A stretch of 64,000 bases of DNA, from NCBI RefSeq assembly GCF_016107325.1, contig NZ_RCVT01000001.1, positions 1,488,001 to 1,552,000 of the forward strand. The letters are read 5' to 3'. Of the stretch, positions 24,843 to 32,576 are shown in pieces. The notes below the pieces were generated by a model, which searched no databases, was not told where the DNA came from, and saw only the letters and a program-made list of their open reading frames with translations. The number at the start of each line of letters is the position of its first letter. Positions within the stretch are counted from its first letter, which is position 1. A program made the translations under genes and the position numbers. Source of the stretch: Sphingomonas sp. MA1305. GTDB lineage: Bacteria; Pseudomonadota; Alphaproteobacteria; Sphingomonadales; Sphingomonadaceae.

Positions 24843-27049
24843 CAGAAGGCCTGCCCGATCGAAATGTACAGCGCGACCTTGCCGTCGCCCTTGCGCGGGT
24901 TGAGCGGCGTCGCGACGTCGAGGCGCAGCGGGCCGAAATTGGTGTAGAAGCGACCGCCGATGCCGGCGCCGAACTTCAGGTCGGAGCCTTTGGGCAGGCT
25001 CGATTCATAGCTGTTGCCGGCATCGACGAACGGCACGATGCCGAAATTGCCGAAGCGGTAGCGCGCCTCGACCGCAAATTCGTTGAGGCTGCGGCCGCCG
25101 ACCGGATTGCCCTGCGGATCGAGCGGCCCGAGCCGCTGATAGCCGTAACCGCGCACCGATCCGCCACCTCCGCCGTAATAACGGCGCGACGGCGCCAGAT
25201 CGTCGCGATCGATGCCCTGGATCGAGCCGGCGCGTGCACGGCCGGCGATGACGATCGAGCTCGACACGGGGTAGTAGAAGGTCCCCTCGATCATCGTGCG
25301 GACATAGGGGCTGACGCTGCCCTGCACCGACGTCTCGGGGCTGAGGTTGAGCTTCAGGCGATAACCGCGGGTCGGGTTGAGCAGGCTGTCCGACGTATCC
25401 CACTGGATCTGGCCCGGCAGCGCGACGATGCCATAGGTCCGCCGAACGCTTTCGTTGCGGCTGAAGTCCCAGACGCTCTCGTTGGTGCCAACCAGCTCGG
25501 CGCCATAAGCATAGGTGATCCGCTTCTGCCAGATCGGGGTCGAATCGTAGCTCCAGCGCACGCCCAGCGTGCCGGTGAAGGCATCATAGGCGTCGTAATT
25601 GTTGTGGTTGGCAGACGCGATGATCTGGAACGTCCGGTCGCGCTTGCCGGCGTTGGAGCGGCGGAAGGTGCCCGACAGACCCTGTTCCTGCGTACCCGCG
25701 ATGACGCTGCCGATCAGCGCGCCCTCGGGCGGGAACAGGTTGCGGTGCGTCCACGTCCCTTCCGCGCGGAAGCCCTGGCCGGTCGAATAGCCGAGCGTGC
25801 CGCCCAGGCTGCGCGGCGGCCCCTTGGTCTGCGTAACGAGCAGGTCGACCTGCTCGGTGCCGTCCGGCCCCGGCCGTCCCGTCCGCTGCGGCTCGACCGC
25901 GATGCCGCGGAACAGACCCGTCGCGACCAGCGCATCGCGCAGGTCATCGGTCTTTCGCGCGTCGTACAGATCGCCCTGATCGAACCGCGGGAAGACGTTG
26001 AGGTGATCGAGATCGAACACCGCATCGCCCTTGGTGGTCAGCTGGCCGAAGCTCGACCGCGGGCCCGAATCGACTGGCAGCGTATAGGCGCCGGTCGCCT
26101 GATCCGCCACGTCGTCGAGCAGGATGTCACGCTCGCCCACCTTGACGAAGGGATAGCCCTGCTGCGGCAGCACCAGGCTGACGTTGGCTTCCGCCCCCTC
26201 GATCCGCGCCGCCTCGATCGGATCACCGACCTTCAGCGGCAGATTGTGCGTTATGAGGTCGGCCGGGACGACGGGATCGGCCTTCACCGTCACCGACGAG
26301 AGGTGATACAGCCGGCCCGGCGTCGCGCTCACCGTCGCGCGCAGTCGGCCGGCGTCGTTGGGGATGGTCTCCACGGTCGACACCGCCGTGCCGTCGTAAT
26401 AGCCGAGCGACTTCATCAGTCGCACCGCCAGCGCCTCGTCCTCGCGAGCGCGGGCCGACACCTGCGTCGCATTGGCCGCCTTGCCGCCGCCCTCACGGAG
26501 TGCCGACAGCGACTTGAACTGCCCGTCGAGATTCAGTGCATCCAGCCCCTTAAGCACCGTGTCGTACCGGATTTGCGGCGGGTTCGGGTCCTTCACGTCG
26601 GCCGCCGTCTGCAACGGCGTGGTATCGAAGCTGGACAGCGGCACCAACGGCCGCGCCAGTTCCGGATTCTCTGTGGCCGCAGGGGGCAGGCTCGTGTCGG
26701 CAGCGGTGGCAGTGGGCACGATGGTTGGCCGCGCCGCGGTAGATGGGGGCGCGGCATTCGCGGCGGTGCCGGCGGTCGCGCTCGGCATCGGCTCCAGCGG
26801 CGCGTTGATGTCGCCGCTCAACGGGGGCAGCGCGGCATTGAATTCGCTGTCCGGCACGATCGGCGCGTTGCCCTTGGGATCGACCGCCTGCCCCGAATCG
26901 GCAGGCGTGCTTTGACCCTGCGGAGACTTGGGTGCGTCGGGGCCCTGCGCCGGGGCACGCCCCTGTTGCTGCGCGAGCTGTGCGGATGCGGGCGCCGCGG
27001 TGAGCAGCGCGATCGCCAACCAATGAAGTCGTCCTGATGTCGCCGGCAC
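24842..27049 (-). CDS. tamA: Translocation and assembly module protein TamA (BamA/Omp85 family)
   Basis: A 735-residue outer-membrane protein. The signal peptide ends near ASAQ (about residue 23). Then comes a Pro/Ala/Thr-rich, apparently disordered stretch of about 130 residues, periplasmic POTRA-like domains and a C-terminal Omp85 beta-barrel (GGGGSVRGYGYQRLGP, the VRGY/RGY lid motif, and LYISIGQAF at the end). The start is GTG at 27049, which yields the signal peptide. The disordered extension is longer than in enterobacterial TamA. tamB follows in a one-base overlap. Confidence 0.92.
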   Translation of the reverse strand: MPATSGRLHWLAIALLTAAPASAQLAQQQGRAPAQGPDAPKSPQGQSTPADSGQAVDPKGNAPIVPDSEFNAALPPLSGDINAPLEPMPSATAGTAANAAPPSTAARPTIVPTATAADTSLPPAATENPELARPLVPLSSFDTTPLQTAADVKDPNPPQIRYDTVLKGLDALNLDGQFKSLSALREGGGKAANATQVSARAREDEALAVRLMKSLGYYDGTAVSTVETIPNDAGRLRATVSATPGRLYHLSSVTVKADPVVPADLITHNLPLKVGDPIEAARIEGAEANVSLVLPQQGYPFVKVGERDILLDDVADQATGAYTLPVDSGPRSSFGQLTTKGDAVFDLDHLNVFPRFDQGDLYDARKTDDLRDALVATGLFRGIAVEPQRTGRPGPDGTEQVDLLVTQTKGPPRSLGGTLGYSTGQGFRAEGTWTHRNLFPPEGALIGSVIAGTQEQGLSGTFRRSNAGKRDRTFQIIASANHNNYDAYDAFTGTLGVRWSYDSTPIWQKRITYAYGAELVGTNESVWDFSRNESVRRTYGIVALPGQIQWDTSDSLLNPTRGYRLKLNLSPETSVQGSVSPYVRTMIEGTFYYPVSSSIVIAGRARAGSIQGIDRDDLAPSRRYYGGGGGSVRGYGYQRLGPLDPQGNPVGGRSLNEFAVEARYRFGNFGIVPFVDAGNSYESSLPKGSDLKFGAGIGGRFYTNFGPLRLDVATPLNPRKGDGKVALYISIGQAF

Positions 27050-27160
27050 TCGCGATACGCCCCTTCCCGCTCCGAGGGCGTTCGTATTCGACTTACCCCC
27101 TGCTCGGCAGGCAAACGTAACGGAGCTGTTATGGTTGCATCGTGCGCAATTCGGCCCGAC

Positions 27161-27595
27161 CTAGCGGGCCGAGCAGCCGATCATCCCGGCGACCGGCACG
27201 ACCAGCGAATCGCGACCGGGCCGATCGATGCGCAACGTCCCCGTCGGCACCTTGGCACCGGCCGTCAGCGCCTGGTCGCGGACGATCTGCATGTCGAGCG
27301 TCGCGCTGATGTCCCCACCGCGATAGACGGTCGTCGCGGTGAAGCCGAGCGCAGCGTCGCCGCTGCCCTCCCCGCGCGACAGGTCGATCGGCTTGCCGCC
27401 GGGCGCAAGACGCAGCGTGCCGGCCTCCGCCGTCGCCATCGCCACCAATTCGCGGTCGGCGACGTTCCACAGATAGGCCGCGCAGCCCTTGGCGGGCAGG
27501 GCCTGGCGACCGATCGGTTGCAACGCGCCGGCCTCTGCGGAAGCGGACGTCGCTGCGGCGGCCTGCAAGGCGAGCGGAAGGAACAGCGTGATCAT
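27161..27595 (-). CDS. Hypothetical exported protein
   Basis: A 144-residue protein I do not recognise. It has a short signal-like N-terminus (MITLFLPLALQAAAATSASA) and two Cys (in GCAAYLW and the C-terminal GMIGCSAR) that could form one disulfide. The middle is beta-rich. The start at 27595 was chosen because it overlaps the prepilin peptidase stop by ATGA and gives the signal sequence; an upstream in-frame start lies deep within that gene. It shares an operon with the prepilin peptidase. Confidence 0.65.
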   Translation of the reverse strand: MITLFLPLALQAAAATSASAEAGALQPIGRQALPAKGCAAYLWNVADRELVAMATAEAGTLRLAPGGKPIDLSRGEGSGDAALGFTATTVYRGGDISATLDMQIVRDQALTAGAKVPTGTLRIDRPGRDSLVVPVAGMIGCSAR

Positions 27596-28347
27596 GACGC
27601 CCACCCTATCATCGCCAGCCAAGCCGGATAAGCCGCCACGGCGAGCAGCGTGCCGAACGGCATCGCGGTATCGCGCCGCACCTCTCCTCCGCGCCGCTGC
27701 GCCACCAGCGCCGCCCCCAAGCCGACCAGCGCCGCGATCAGCAGCACCGCCGGCAGCAACCGCCAGCCCAGCCACAGCCCGATCGCGCCGAACAGCTTCG
27801 GATCGCCACCGCCCAGCCCCTCGCGGCCGCGCCAGCGCCTATACCCCCAGGCGATGATGGCCAGACCGGCATAGCCGATCGCCCCGCCCCACAGCCGGTC
27901 GACGATCGGCGGCATGACGCCCGCCGCCCCGCTGCCAAGTCCTGCCAGCGCCAGCAGCGCGGTCAGCCGATCCGGCAGCCAGAAGGCACGCAGGTCGAGC
28001 GCGCCAAGCGCCAGCAGCAGCCAGCCGAAAGCTGCGCCGGCAATGCCGGCCGCGCCCGGCGCGATCCAACCGGCGGTGGTACCGACCAGCAGCGCCGTCG
28101 CCTCGACGCCGACGTGAAAGCGATCTATCCGCGCCCGGCACGACCGGCAGCGCCCTCGCTGGACCAGGAAGCTGAGCAGCGGGACGAGCTCGCGTGGCGA
28201 CAGGGTCGCGTGGCAGCTGTCGCAGGCCGAGCGCCCGCGCGTCACCGACCGCCCCTCCGGCCAGCGGATCGCGAGGGCGGCGACGAAGCTGCCGACGATC
28301 GCCCCCGCCAGGCCGAGCGCCAGCGCCCAGGCGAGCGGTTCAGCCAT
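27592..28347 (-). CDS. pilD: Prepilin peptidase (type IV leader peptidase, A24 family)
   Basis: A 251-residue polytopic aspartyl protease of the inner membrane that cleaves and N-methylates prepilins or pseudopilins. The cytoplasmic zinc tetrad is C42, C45, C67, C70. The catalytic Asp residues are D118 (LDLRAFWLPDRLT) and D182 (GGGDPKL, the GxGD motif). No pilin or secretion genes lie in this window, so its substrate system (type II secretion or type IV pili) is elsewhere. The start overlaps the upstream small membrane gene by ATGGCTGA. Confidence 0.9.
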   Translation of the reverse strand: MAEPLAWALALGLAGAIVGSFVAALAIRWPEGRSVTRGRSACDSCHATLSPRELVPLLSFLVQRGRCRSCRARIDRFHVGVEATALLVGTTAGWIAPGAAGIAGAAFGWLLLALGALDLRAFWLPDRLTALLALAGLGSGAAGVMPPIVDRLWGGAIGYAGLAIIAWGYRRWRGREGLGGGDPKLFGAIGLWLGWRLLPAVLLIAALVGLGAALVAQRRGGEVRRDTAMPFGTLLAVAAYPAWLAMIGWAS

Positions 28348-28606
28348 CCGCCGCGGCGGGCGGCTTGTCTCTCAGCAGGTAGCGGTAGACGCCCAGCATA
28401 TCGATCAGCAGCAGCACGCTGTTCTGCGTGCCGAGCGCCCAGTCGCGGGTCAAGACCGCACCGGTGATCCAGGCGATCGCCGACAGGCAGAACAAGACCA
28501 TCCCCCAACCGGTGTCGCGCCGCCCCCAGTCGAGCGAGACGATGGTCGCGGCGATCATGCCGCTGATCGAGGCAAACCAGCGAATGGGTTCGGCATAGGC
28601 ATCCAT
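28340..28606 (-). CDS. Small hypothetical membrane protein
   Basis: An 88-residue protein with about three predicted membrane segments (IRWFASISGMIAATIVSL, TGWGMVLFCLSAIAWITGAV and NSVLLLIDMLGVYRYLL). I do not recognise the family. The ATG at 28606 (MDAYAEPIRW) was preferred to an in-frame upstream ATG that adds 22 non-membrane residues. Its stop overlaps the pilD start in ATGGCTGA, so it heads that operon. It is divergent from the thiolase gene. Confidence 0.6.
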   Translation of the reverse strand: MDAYAEPIRWFASISGMIAATIVSLDWGRRDTGWGMVLFCLSAIAWITGAVLTRDWALGTQNSVLLLIDMLGVYRYLLRDKPPAAADG

Positions 28607-28729
28607 GTGGCAGGACTGACGGCCGGGCCCGCCGCTGTCGACCACGGAAGGATTGAGCCAGATCAAGCGCATTGCCGTGCCACGCGCGCCATCCTAGATC
28701 GCGGCGAGAATATGTATCCGGAGAGAATG

Positions 28730-29917
28730 ATGTCGACCGATCCGATCGTGATCCTGTCCTACGCCCGCACGCCCATGGGTTCGTTTCAGGGCGCCCTCGC
28801 CGGCGCCAGCGCGACCGACCTCGGCGCGGCCGCGGTGCGCGCCGCGGTCGAACGGGTCGGCGTATCGGCGGAGGCGGTCGAGCGGATCTACATGGGTTGC
28901 GTGCTGCCCGCCGGCCTCGGCCAGGCACCGGCGCGGCAGGCGGCGATCGGCGCCGGCCTCGGCACGCATGTCGAGGCGACGACGGTCAACAAGATGTGCG
29001 GATCGGGCATGCAGGCGGCGATCATGGCCGCCGACGCGCTGGCCGCGGGGTCGGTCGAGCTGCTCGTCGCCGGCGGCATGGAGAGCATGACCAACGCCCC
29101 CTATCTGTCGAAGAAGCATCGCGGCGGTGCGCGGATCGGTCACGACACGATGTACGATCACATGTACCTCGACGGGCTGGAGGACGCCTACGAACCCAGC
29201 AAGCTGATGGGCAATTTTGCCGAGGACACGGCGGCGGAATACCAATTCACCCGCCAGGCGATGGACGATTATGCGATTGAGTCGCTGACGCGAGCGCAAA
29301 AGGCGCAGACCAGCGGCGCCTTCGACCGCGAGATCGTCGCGGTCGAGGTCGCCGGTCGCAAGGGCAGCACCACCGTCGCACTCGACGAGCAGCCCGCAAA
29401 GGGCGACGTCGCCAAGATCCCGACGCTCAAGCCCGCCTTCTCGCGCGAAGGCACGATCACCGCCGCCAACGCCTCGTCGATCTCCGACGGTGCCGCCGCG
29501 CTGGTAATGACCCGCGCCAGCGTCGCCGAGCGGCTCGGCCTGACCCCGGTCGCCCGCATCGTCAGCCACGCCGCCCATGCCCACGCCCCGGCATTGTTCA
29601 CCACCGCGCCGGTGTTCGCGATGCAGAAGGCGCTCGACAAGGCGGGCTGGTCCACGGACCAGGTCGACCTGTTCGAGGTCAACGAGGCGTTCGCCGCCGT
29701 GTCGATGATCGCGATGCACGACCTTGGCCTCGACCATGCGCGGCTCAACATCCATGGCGGCGCCTGCGCGCTCGGCCATCCGATCGGCGCCAGCGGCGCG
29801 CGCATCCTCGCCACCCTGCTGTCGGCGCTGGAGACGACGGGCCAGACGCGCGGTCTCGCCAGCCTGTGCATCGGCGGCGGCGAGGCCACCGCCATGGCGG
29901 TGGAGCTGATGCGCTAA
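28730..29917 (+). CDS. Acetyl-CoA C-acetyltransferase (thiolase)
   Basis: A 395-residue thiolase that condenses or cleaves acyl-CoA with CoA. The nucleophile is Cys90 (NKMCGSGMQAA), the His lies in NIHGGACALGHPIGASG and the second Cys in SLCIGGGEATAMAVE. Length and signatures fit the biosynthetic AtoB/PhaA or isoleucine-degradation type; the exact substrate cannot be told. ATG 28730 was chosen as the start (GGAGAG 4 bases upstream); ATG 28727 and 28712 are in-frame alternatives. No other beta-oxidation genes adjoin. Confidence 0.9.
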   Translation: MSTDPIVILSYARTPMGSFQGALAGASATDLGAAAVRAAVERVGVSAEAVERIYMGCVLPAGLGQAPARQAAIGAGLGTHVEATTVNKMCGSGMQAAIMAADALAAGSVELLVAGGMESMTNAPYLSKKHRGGARIGHDTMYDHMYLDGLEDAYEPSKLMGNFAEDTAAEYQFTRQAMDDYAIESLTRAQKAQTSGAFDREIVAVEVAGRKGSTTVALDEQPAKGDVAKIPTLKPAFSREGTITAANASSISDGAAALVMTRASVAERLGLTPVARIVSHAAHAHAPALFTTAPVFAMQKALDKAGWSTDQVDLFEVNEAFAAVSMIAMHDLGLDHARLNIHGGACALGHPIGASGARILATLLSALETTGQTRGLASLCIGGGEATAMAVELMR

Positions 29918-29936
29918 GCCGTTCGCGTTCCCCTTG

Positions 29937-29958
29937 CCCCTCCTGCTTGCGGGAGGGG
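29937..29958. terminator. Hairpin between convergent genes
   Basis: CCCCTCC (29937-29943) pairs with GGAGGGG (29952-29958) around an 8-base loop, between the thiolase stop and the SH3-protein stop. It can serve both directions, though neither side has a T-run. A related CCTCCCGC/GCGGGAGG hairpin lies at 42492-42509. Confidence 0.5.
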
Positions 29959-29963
29959 CTGGC

Positions 29964-30476
29964 TCAGGGCAGCGCCTCGCCCGGCTCGACCCCCCACAGG
30001 TCGCGCGTCTCGACGAACGCCGCCTGGCCCTTGACGTCGAAGCGGCACCAACCGCCGGCGCACTGGCTCAGCCGCCCGACCACGCCGGGCTCCGCCCGCC
30101 ACATCAGCCGGGCGCCGGGAAACGGCCGCTCGCGCATTTCGATCGGCCGACCGCCCTTGACGATCGCGGTCCGCCGCTCGCTGAGCAGCGCCGCGAGCAT
30201 CCAGCCCTGCGTACCGTCCGGGTCCTCGACCTTGCGCCATTCCTTGAACGCGGCGAGCACCCGCACCGGCAGATCGGGTCGCTGGTACAGCCAGCTTGCC
30301 GGATAGCTGCGCGCCGGACCGGTCCGCATCCGCGCGCGCCCGGCGGCGATCGAGCCATAATAAGGCATGGCCTTCTTGGTCTCGGCGGCGATCGCCGCCC
30401 CACCCTGCCCGACCGGCAGCATCGCCGCCGGCGCTAGCATCGCGACCGCGGCGATCGTGAACGCCAAATGCCGCAT
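29964..30476 (-). CDS. Exported protein with two SH3-type domains
   Basis: A 170-residue protein with a signal peptide (MRHLAFTIAAVAMLAPAAML, cleaved near AAIAAE). Two bacterial SH3-like (SH3_4) domains follow: MRTGPARSYPASWLYQRPDLPVR...DGTQGWMLAALLS and GVVGRLSQCAGGWCRFDVKGQ with a possible Cys-Cys disulfide. Such domains bind peptidoglycan or peptides in the periplasm. The start at 30476 gives the signal peptide and has AGGGA upstream. The 2-hydroxyacid dehydrogenase gene diverges from it. Confidence 0.82.
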   Translation of the reverse strand: MRHLAFTIAAVAMLAPAAMLPVGQGGAAIAAETKKAMPYYGSIAAGRARMRTGPARSYPASWLYQRPDLPVRVLAAFKEWRKVEDPDGTQGWMLAALLSERRTAIVKGGRPIEMRERPFPGARLMWRAEPGVVGRLSQCAGGWCRFDVKGQAAFVETRDLWGVEPGEALP

Positions 30477-30578
30477 CGTCCCTGTCCTTTCCCTGCAAGT
30501 CGCCTGCATAGCGCCGGTCCCGGCGGCATCAACCATCCGTTGACGCGCCGGCTCCCAATCGCCAAGCCATGCCGCACG

Positions 30579-31577
30579 ATGCCGGACACCCGCCGCTGCC
30601 CCAACCCGAAAGTCGTCGTCACCCGCGAGTTGGCGCAAGGCGTGATGACGCGGCTGGAGGCGCTGTTCGACACCACCAACAATCGCGGCGACGCCAAATT
30701 GACCCGCGACCAGCTCGCCGCGGCGATGGCCGACTGCGATGTGCTCGTGCCGACCGTCACGGACGAGATCGACGAGCGATTGATCGCCGAAGCCGGCGCG
30801 CGGCTGAAGCTGATCGCCAATTACGGCGCCGGCGTGAACCATATCGCGCTCAGGGCGGCGCGGGCGCGCGGCATCATCGTCACCAATACCCCTGGCGTGC
30901 TGACCGAGGATACCGCCGACATGGCAATGGCGCTGATCCTTTCGGTGCCGCGGCGGCTGGCGGAGGGCGAGAAGCTGGTCCGCTCCGGCCAGTGGCATGG
31001 CTGGAGCCCGGGTGGCATGCTTGGCCATCGCATCGGCGGCAAGACGCTCGGCATCGTCGGCATGGGCCGCATCGGCCAGGCGGTGGCGCGGCGCGCCCGC
31101 GCCTTCGGCCTGGCGATCCACTATCACAACCGCCGCCGCCTGCCCGCGGTCGTGGAGGCGGAACTGGGCGCGGTCTTCCACCCGGACATCGATACGCTGC
31201 TCGCCGCCGCGGACATCGTCTCGATCCACACGCCGCTCAACGCCGACAGCCGCATGCTGATCGACCGCCGCCGCCTCTCGCTGATGCGGCCGCACGTCTA
31301 TCTAATCAACACCTCGCGCGGCGGCATCGTCGACGAGGTCGCGATGGTCGAGGCGCTCGAGGCCGGCCGCCTCGCCGGCGCCGGGCTCGACGTCTGGGAA
31401 CATGAGCCGCGCATCGATCCACGGCTGCTCGCCCTGCCCAATGTGGCGATGACCCCGCACATGGGCTCCGCCACGGTCGAGGGTCGGGTGGCGTCGGGCG
31501 AGCGCGTCATCCAGAACATCCGCATGTGGGCCGACGGCCACCGGCCACCCGACCAGGTACTCGACGGCTGGGCCTGA
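30579..31577 (+). CDS. D-2-hydroxyacid dehydrogenase (glyoxylate/hydroxypyruvate reductase type)
   Basis: A 332-residue NAD(P)-dependent dehydrogenase. The Rossmann motif is GIVGMGRIGQAVARRA, the substrate Arg lies in NTSRGGIVDE, the Glu in DVWEHEPRI and the catalytic His in TPHMGSAT. It fits D-glycerate dehydrogenase/glyoxylate reductase (GyaR/GhrB-like). The ATG at 30579 is taken because KVVVTREL, the first strand, follows 12 residues later; an upstream in-frame ATG adds 37 residues that overlap the divergent SH3 gene. Confidence 0.87.
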   Translation: MPDTRRCPNPKVVVTRELAQGVMTRLEALFDTTNNRGDAKLTRDQLAAAMADCDVLVPTVTDEIDERLIAEAGARLKLIANYGAGVNHIALRAARARGIIVTNTPGVLTEDTADMAMALILSVPRRLAEGEKLVRSGQWHGWSPGGMLGHRIGGKTLGIVGMGRIGQAVARRARAFGLAIHYHNRRRLPAVVEAELGAVFHPDIDTLLAAADIVSIHTPLNADSRMLIDRRRLSLMRPHVYLINTSRGGIVDEVAMVEALEAGRLAGAGLDVWEHEPRIDPRLLALPNVAMTPHMGSATVEGRVASGERVIQNIRMWADGHRPPDQVLDGWA

Positions 31578-31630
31578 CGCGCGGATCGGCGCCACCCACC
31601 AAATCCTTTTGCGACAAAAGCTTGCCGGGC

Positions 31631-31656
31631 GGAACCGATCGCTGCGCCGCAGCATT
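31631..31656 (+). promoter_or_regulatory. Possible EcfG-type stress promoter
   Basis: GGAAC (31631-31635), a 17-base spacer and CATT (31653-31656) approach the alphaproteobacterial general-stress consensus GGAAC-N16/17-CGTT, with one mismatch in the -10. It sits 34 bases before the glycine-zipper lipoprotein start, a type of gene often stress-induced. By-eye call only. Confidence 0.35.
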
Positions 31657-31689
31657 CGGGCGACTCCCCATCAGCAAAGGATGTTTGTG

Positions 31690-31887
31690 ATGACCATCAA
31701 GTTCGGCGCGGCTTCCGCCGCCCTGCTCGTCGCCGCCACTCTTGTGTCCGGTTGCTCGACCCTGAAGGGTGCGGGGATCGGCGCTGCGGGCGGGGCCGGC
31801 GTCGCCGCCGCGACCGGCGGCAGTGTCGAGAAAGGCGCGGCCGTCGGCGGCACCGCCGGTGCGGTGGTCGGCACCGTCGCCAAATAA
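31690..31887 (+). CDS. Small glycine-zipper lipoprotein
   Basis: A 65-residue lipoprotein. The signal ends in the lipobox LVSGC (Cys at about residue 21), and the mature part is a glycine zipper (AGIGAAGGAGVAAATGG and AAVGGTAGAVVGTV) that can pack helices in the outer membrane. Families of this kind are called YMGG-like or OsmB-like. ATG 31690 has AAAGGA 9 bases upstream; ATG 31681, three codons earlier, is too close to it. A hairpin follows the stop. Confidence 0.8.
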   Translation: MTIKFGAASAALLVAATLVSGCSTLKGAGIGAAGGAGVAAATGGSVEKGAAVGGTAGAVVGTVAK

Positions 31888-31892
31888 CATGG

Positions 31893-31926
31893 GGCGGGAG
31901 CCGACAGCCTCAACCCGGCTCCCGCC
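31893..31926 (+). terminator. Hairpin after the lipoprotein gene
   Basis: GGCGGGAGCCG (31893-31903) and CGGCTCCCGCC (31916-31926) form an 11-bp perfect stem around 12 bases, starting 5 bases after the stop codon. There is no T-run, so it may be a decay-blocking 3' stem rather than a classic terminator. Confidence 0.55.
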
Positions 31927-31973
31927 TCGCCAACGGCATTGTCGTTTACCGAATATGGAACTATAGTATTGCC

Positions 31974-32081
31974 GTGACACAGCTGATCCGCAGCCTTAGC
32001 GATCGCACCGCTTTTCGCGTGATGATGGCGATGTCGCTGTCACCCGTCGTCGTATTGCTGCTCGGAATTCTAGTGCGTTGA
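31974..32081 (+). CDS. Doubtful 35-residue membrane peptide, possibly leaderless
   Basis: GTG to TGA encodes a 35-residue peptide with a basic N-terminal half and a hydrophobic C-terminal half ending SLSPVVVLLLGILVR. TTGTCG (31939-31944), an 18-base gap and TATAGT (31963-31968) would place a transcript start at about 31974-31976, on or next to the GTG, as in leaderless messages. There is no ribosome site. Its last 12 bases overlap the 3' end of the convergent ion-channel gene. Unknown function; may be spurious. Confidence 0.25.
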   Translation: MTQLIRSLSDRTAFRVMMAMSLSPVVVLLLGILVR

Positions 32082-32570
32082 CTCCGACGGCGAATGGATT
32101 CGCCCCGCCTCCAATATCCCGCCAGCGACACCGACAATAAGCCCGAAGTACATGTAGCCGACCGCCGCCTCAAGCGCCGCCATTAGATGGAGTTCGGGCC
32201 GGGGTAGCAGATCCCCGTACCCCAGGGTCGTCCAAGTCACGACCGAGAAATACAGTGCATCCGAGAAGGTCGCCGTCGGGGAGGCGCTCCTCGTGCACGG
32301 ACAAAGCCCGAAGACGTAGTGAATTGCGGCAAAGTTGATGATCAGCAACCCCGCCTGAATAGTCAGGCCGCTCAGCGTCGCCGCTCGCGCGTAACCCTTG
32401 GCCAGCATCACCAACGTCACGCTCGCGGCGACCAGCGCCGCAAGAATGACCAGATACGCCAGCCAGACCGAAGCGGCTACCGTCTGAGAGTTGGCGAGAA
32501 TCAGAACGGCCGTCAGAAGCGTCGACGCCTTCGGCGACCAATACGCATAGCGGCGCTCGACCTCGGTCAA
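32070..32570 (-). CDS. Two-pore-helix type potassium/ion channel protein
   Basis: A 166-residue membrane protein with about four transmembrane segments and the potassium selectivity filter TLGYGD followed by LLP, as in Ion_trans_2 channels. Two hydrophobic segments precede the pore module and there is no cytoplasmic RCK domain. The start is TTG at 32570, only 6 bases after the nitronate monooxygenase stop; its ribosome site AAGGGA overlaps that stop, so the two are probably coupled. A Cys pair (LCPCT) precedes the pore. Confidence 0.8.
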   Translation of the reverse strand: MTEVERRYAYWSPKASTLLTAVLILANSQTVAASVWLAYLVILAALVAASVTLVMLAKGYARAATLSGLTIQAGLLIINFAAIHYVFGLCPCTRSASPTATFSDALYFSVVTWTTLGYGDLLPRPELHLMAALEAAVGYMYFGLIVGVAGGILEAGRIHSPSESTH

Positions 32571-32576
32571 AATCCC

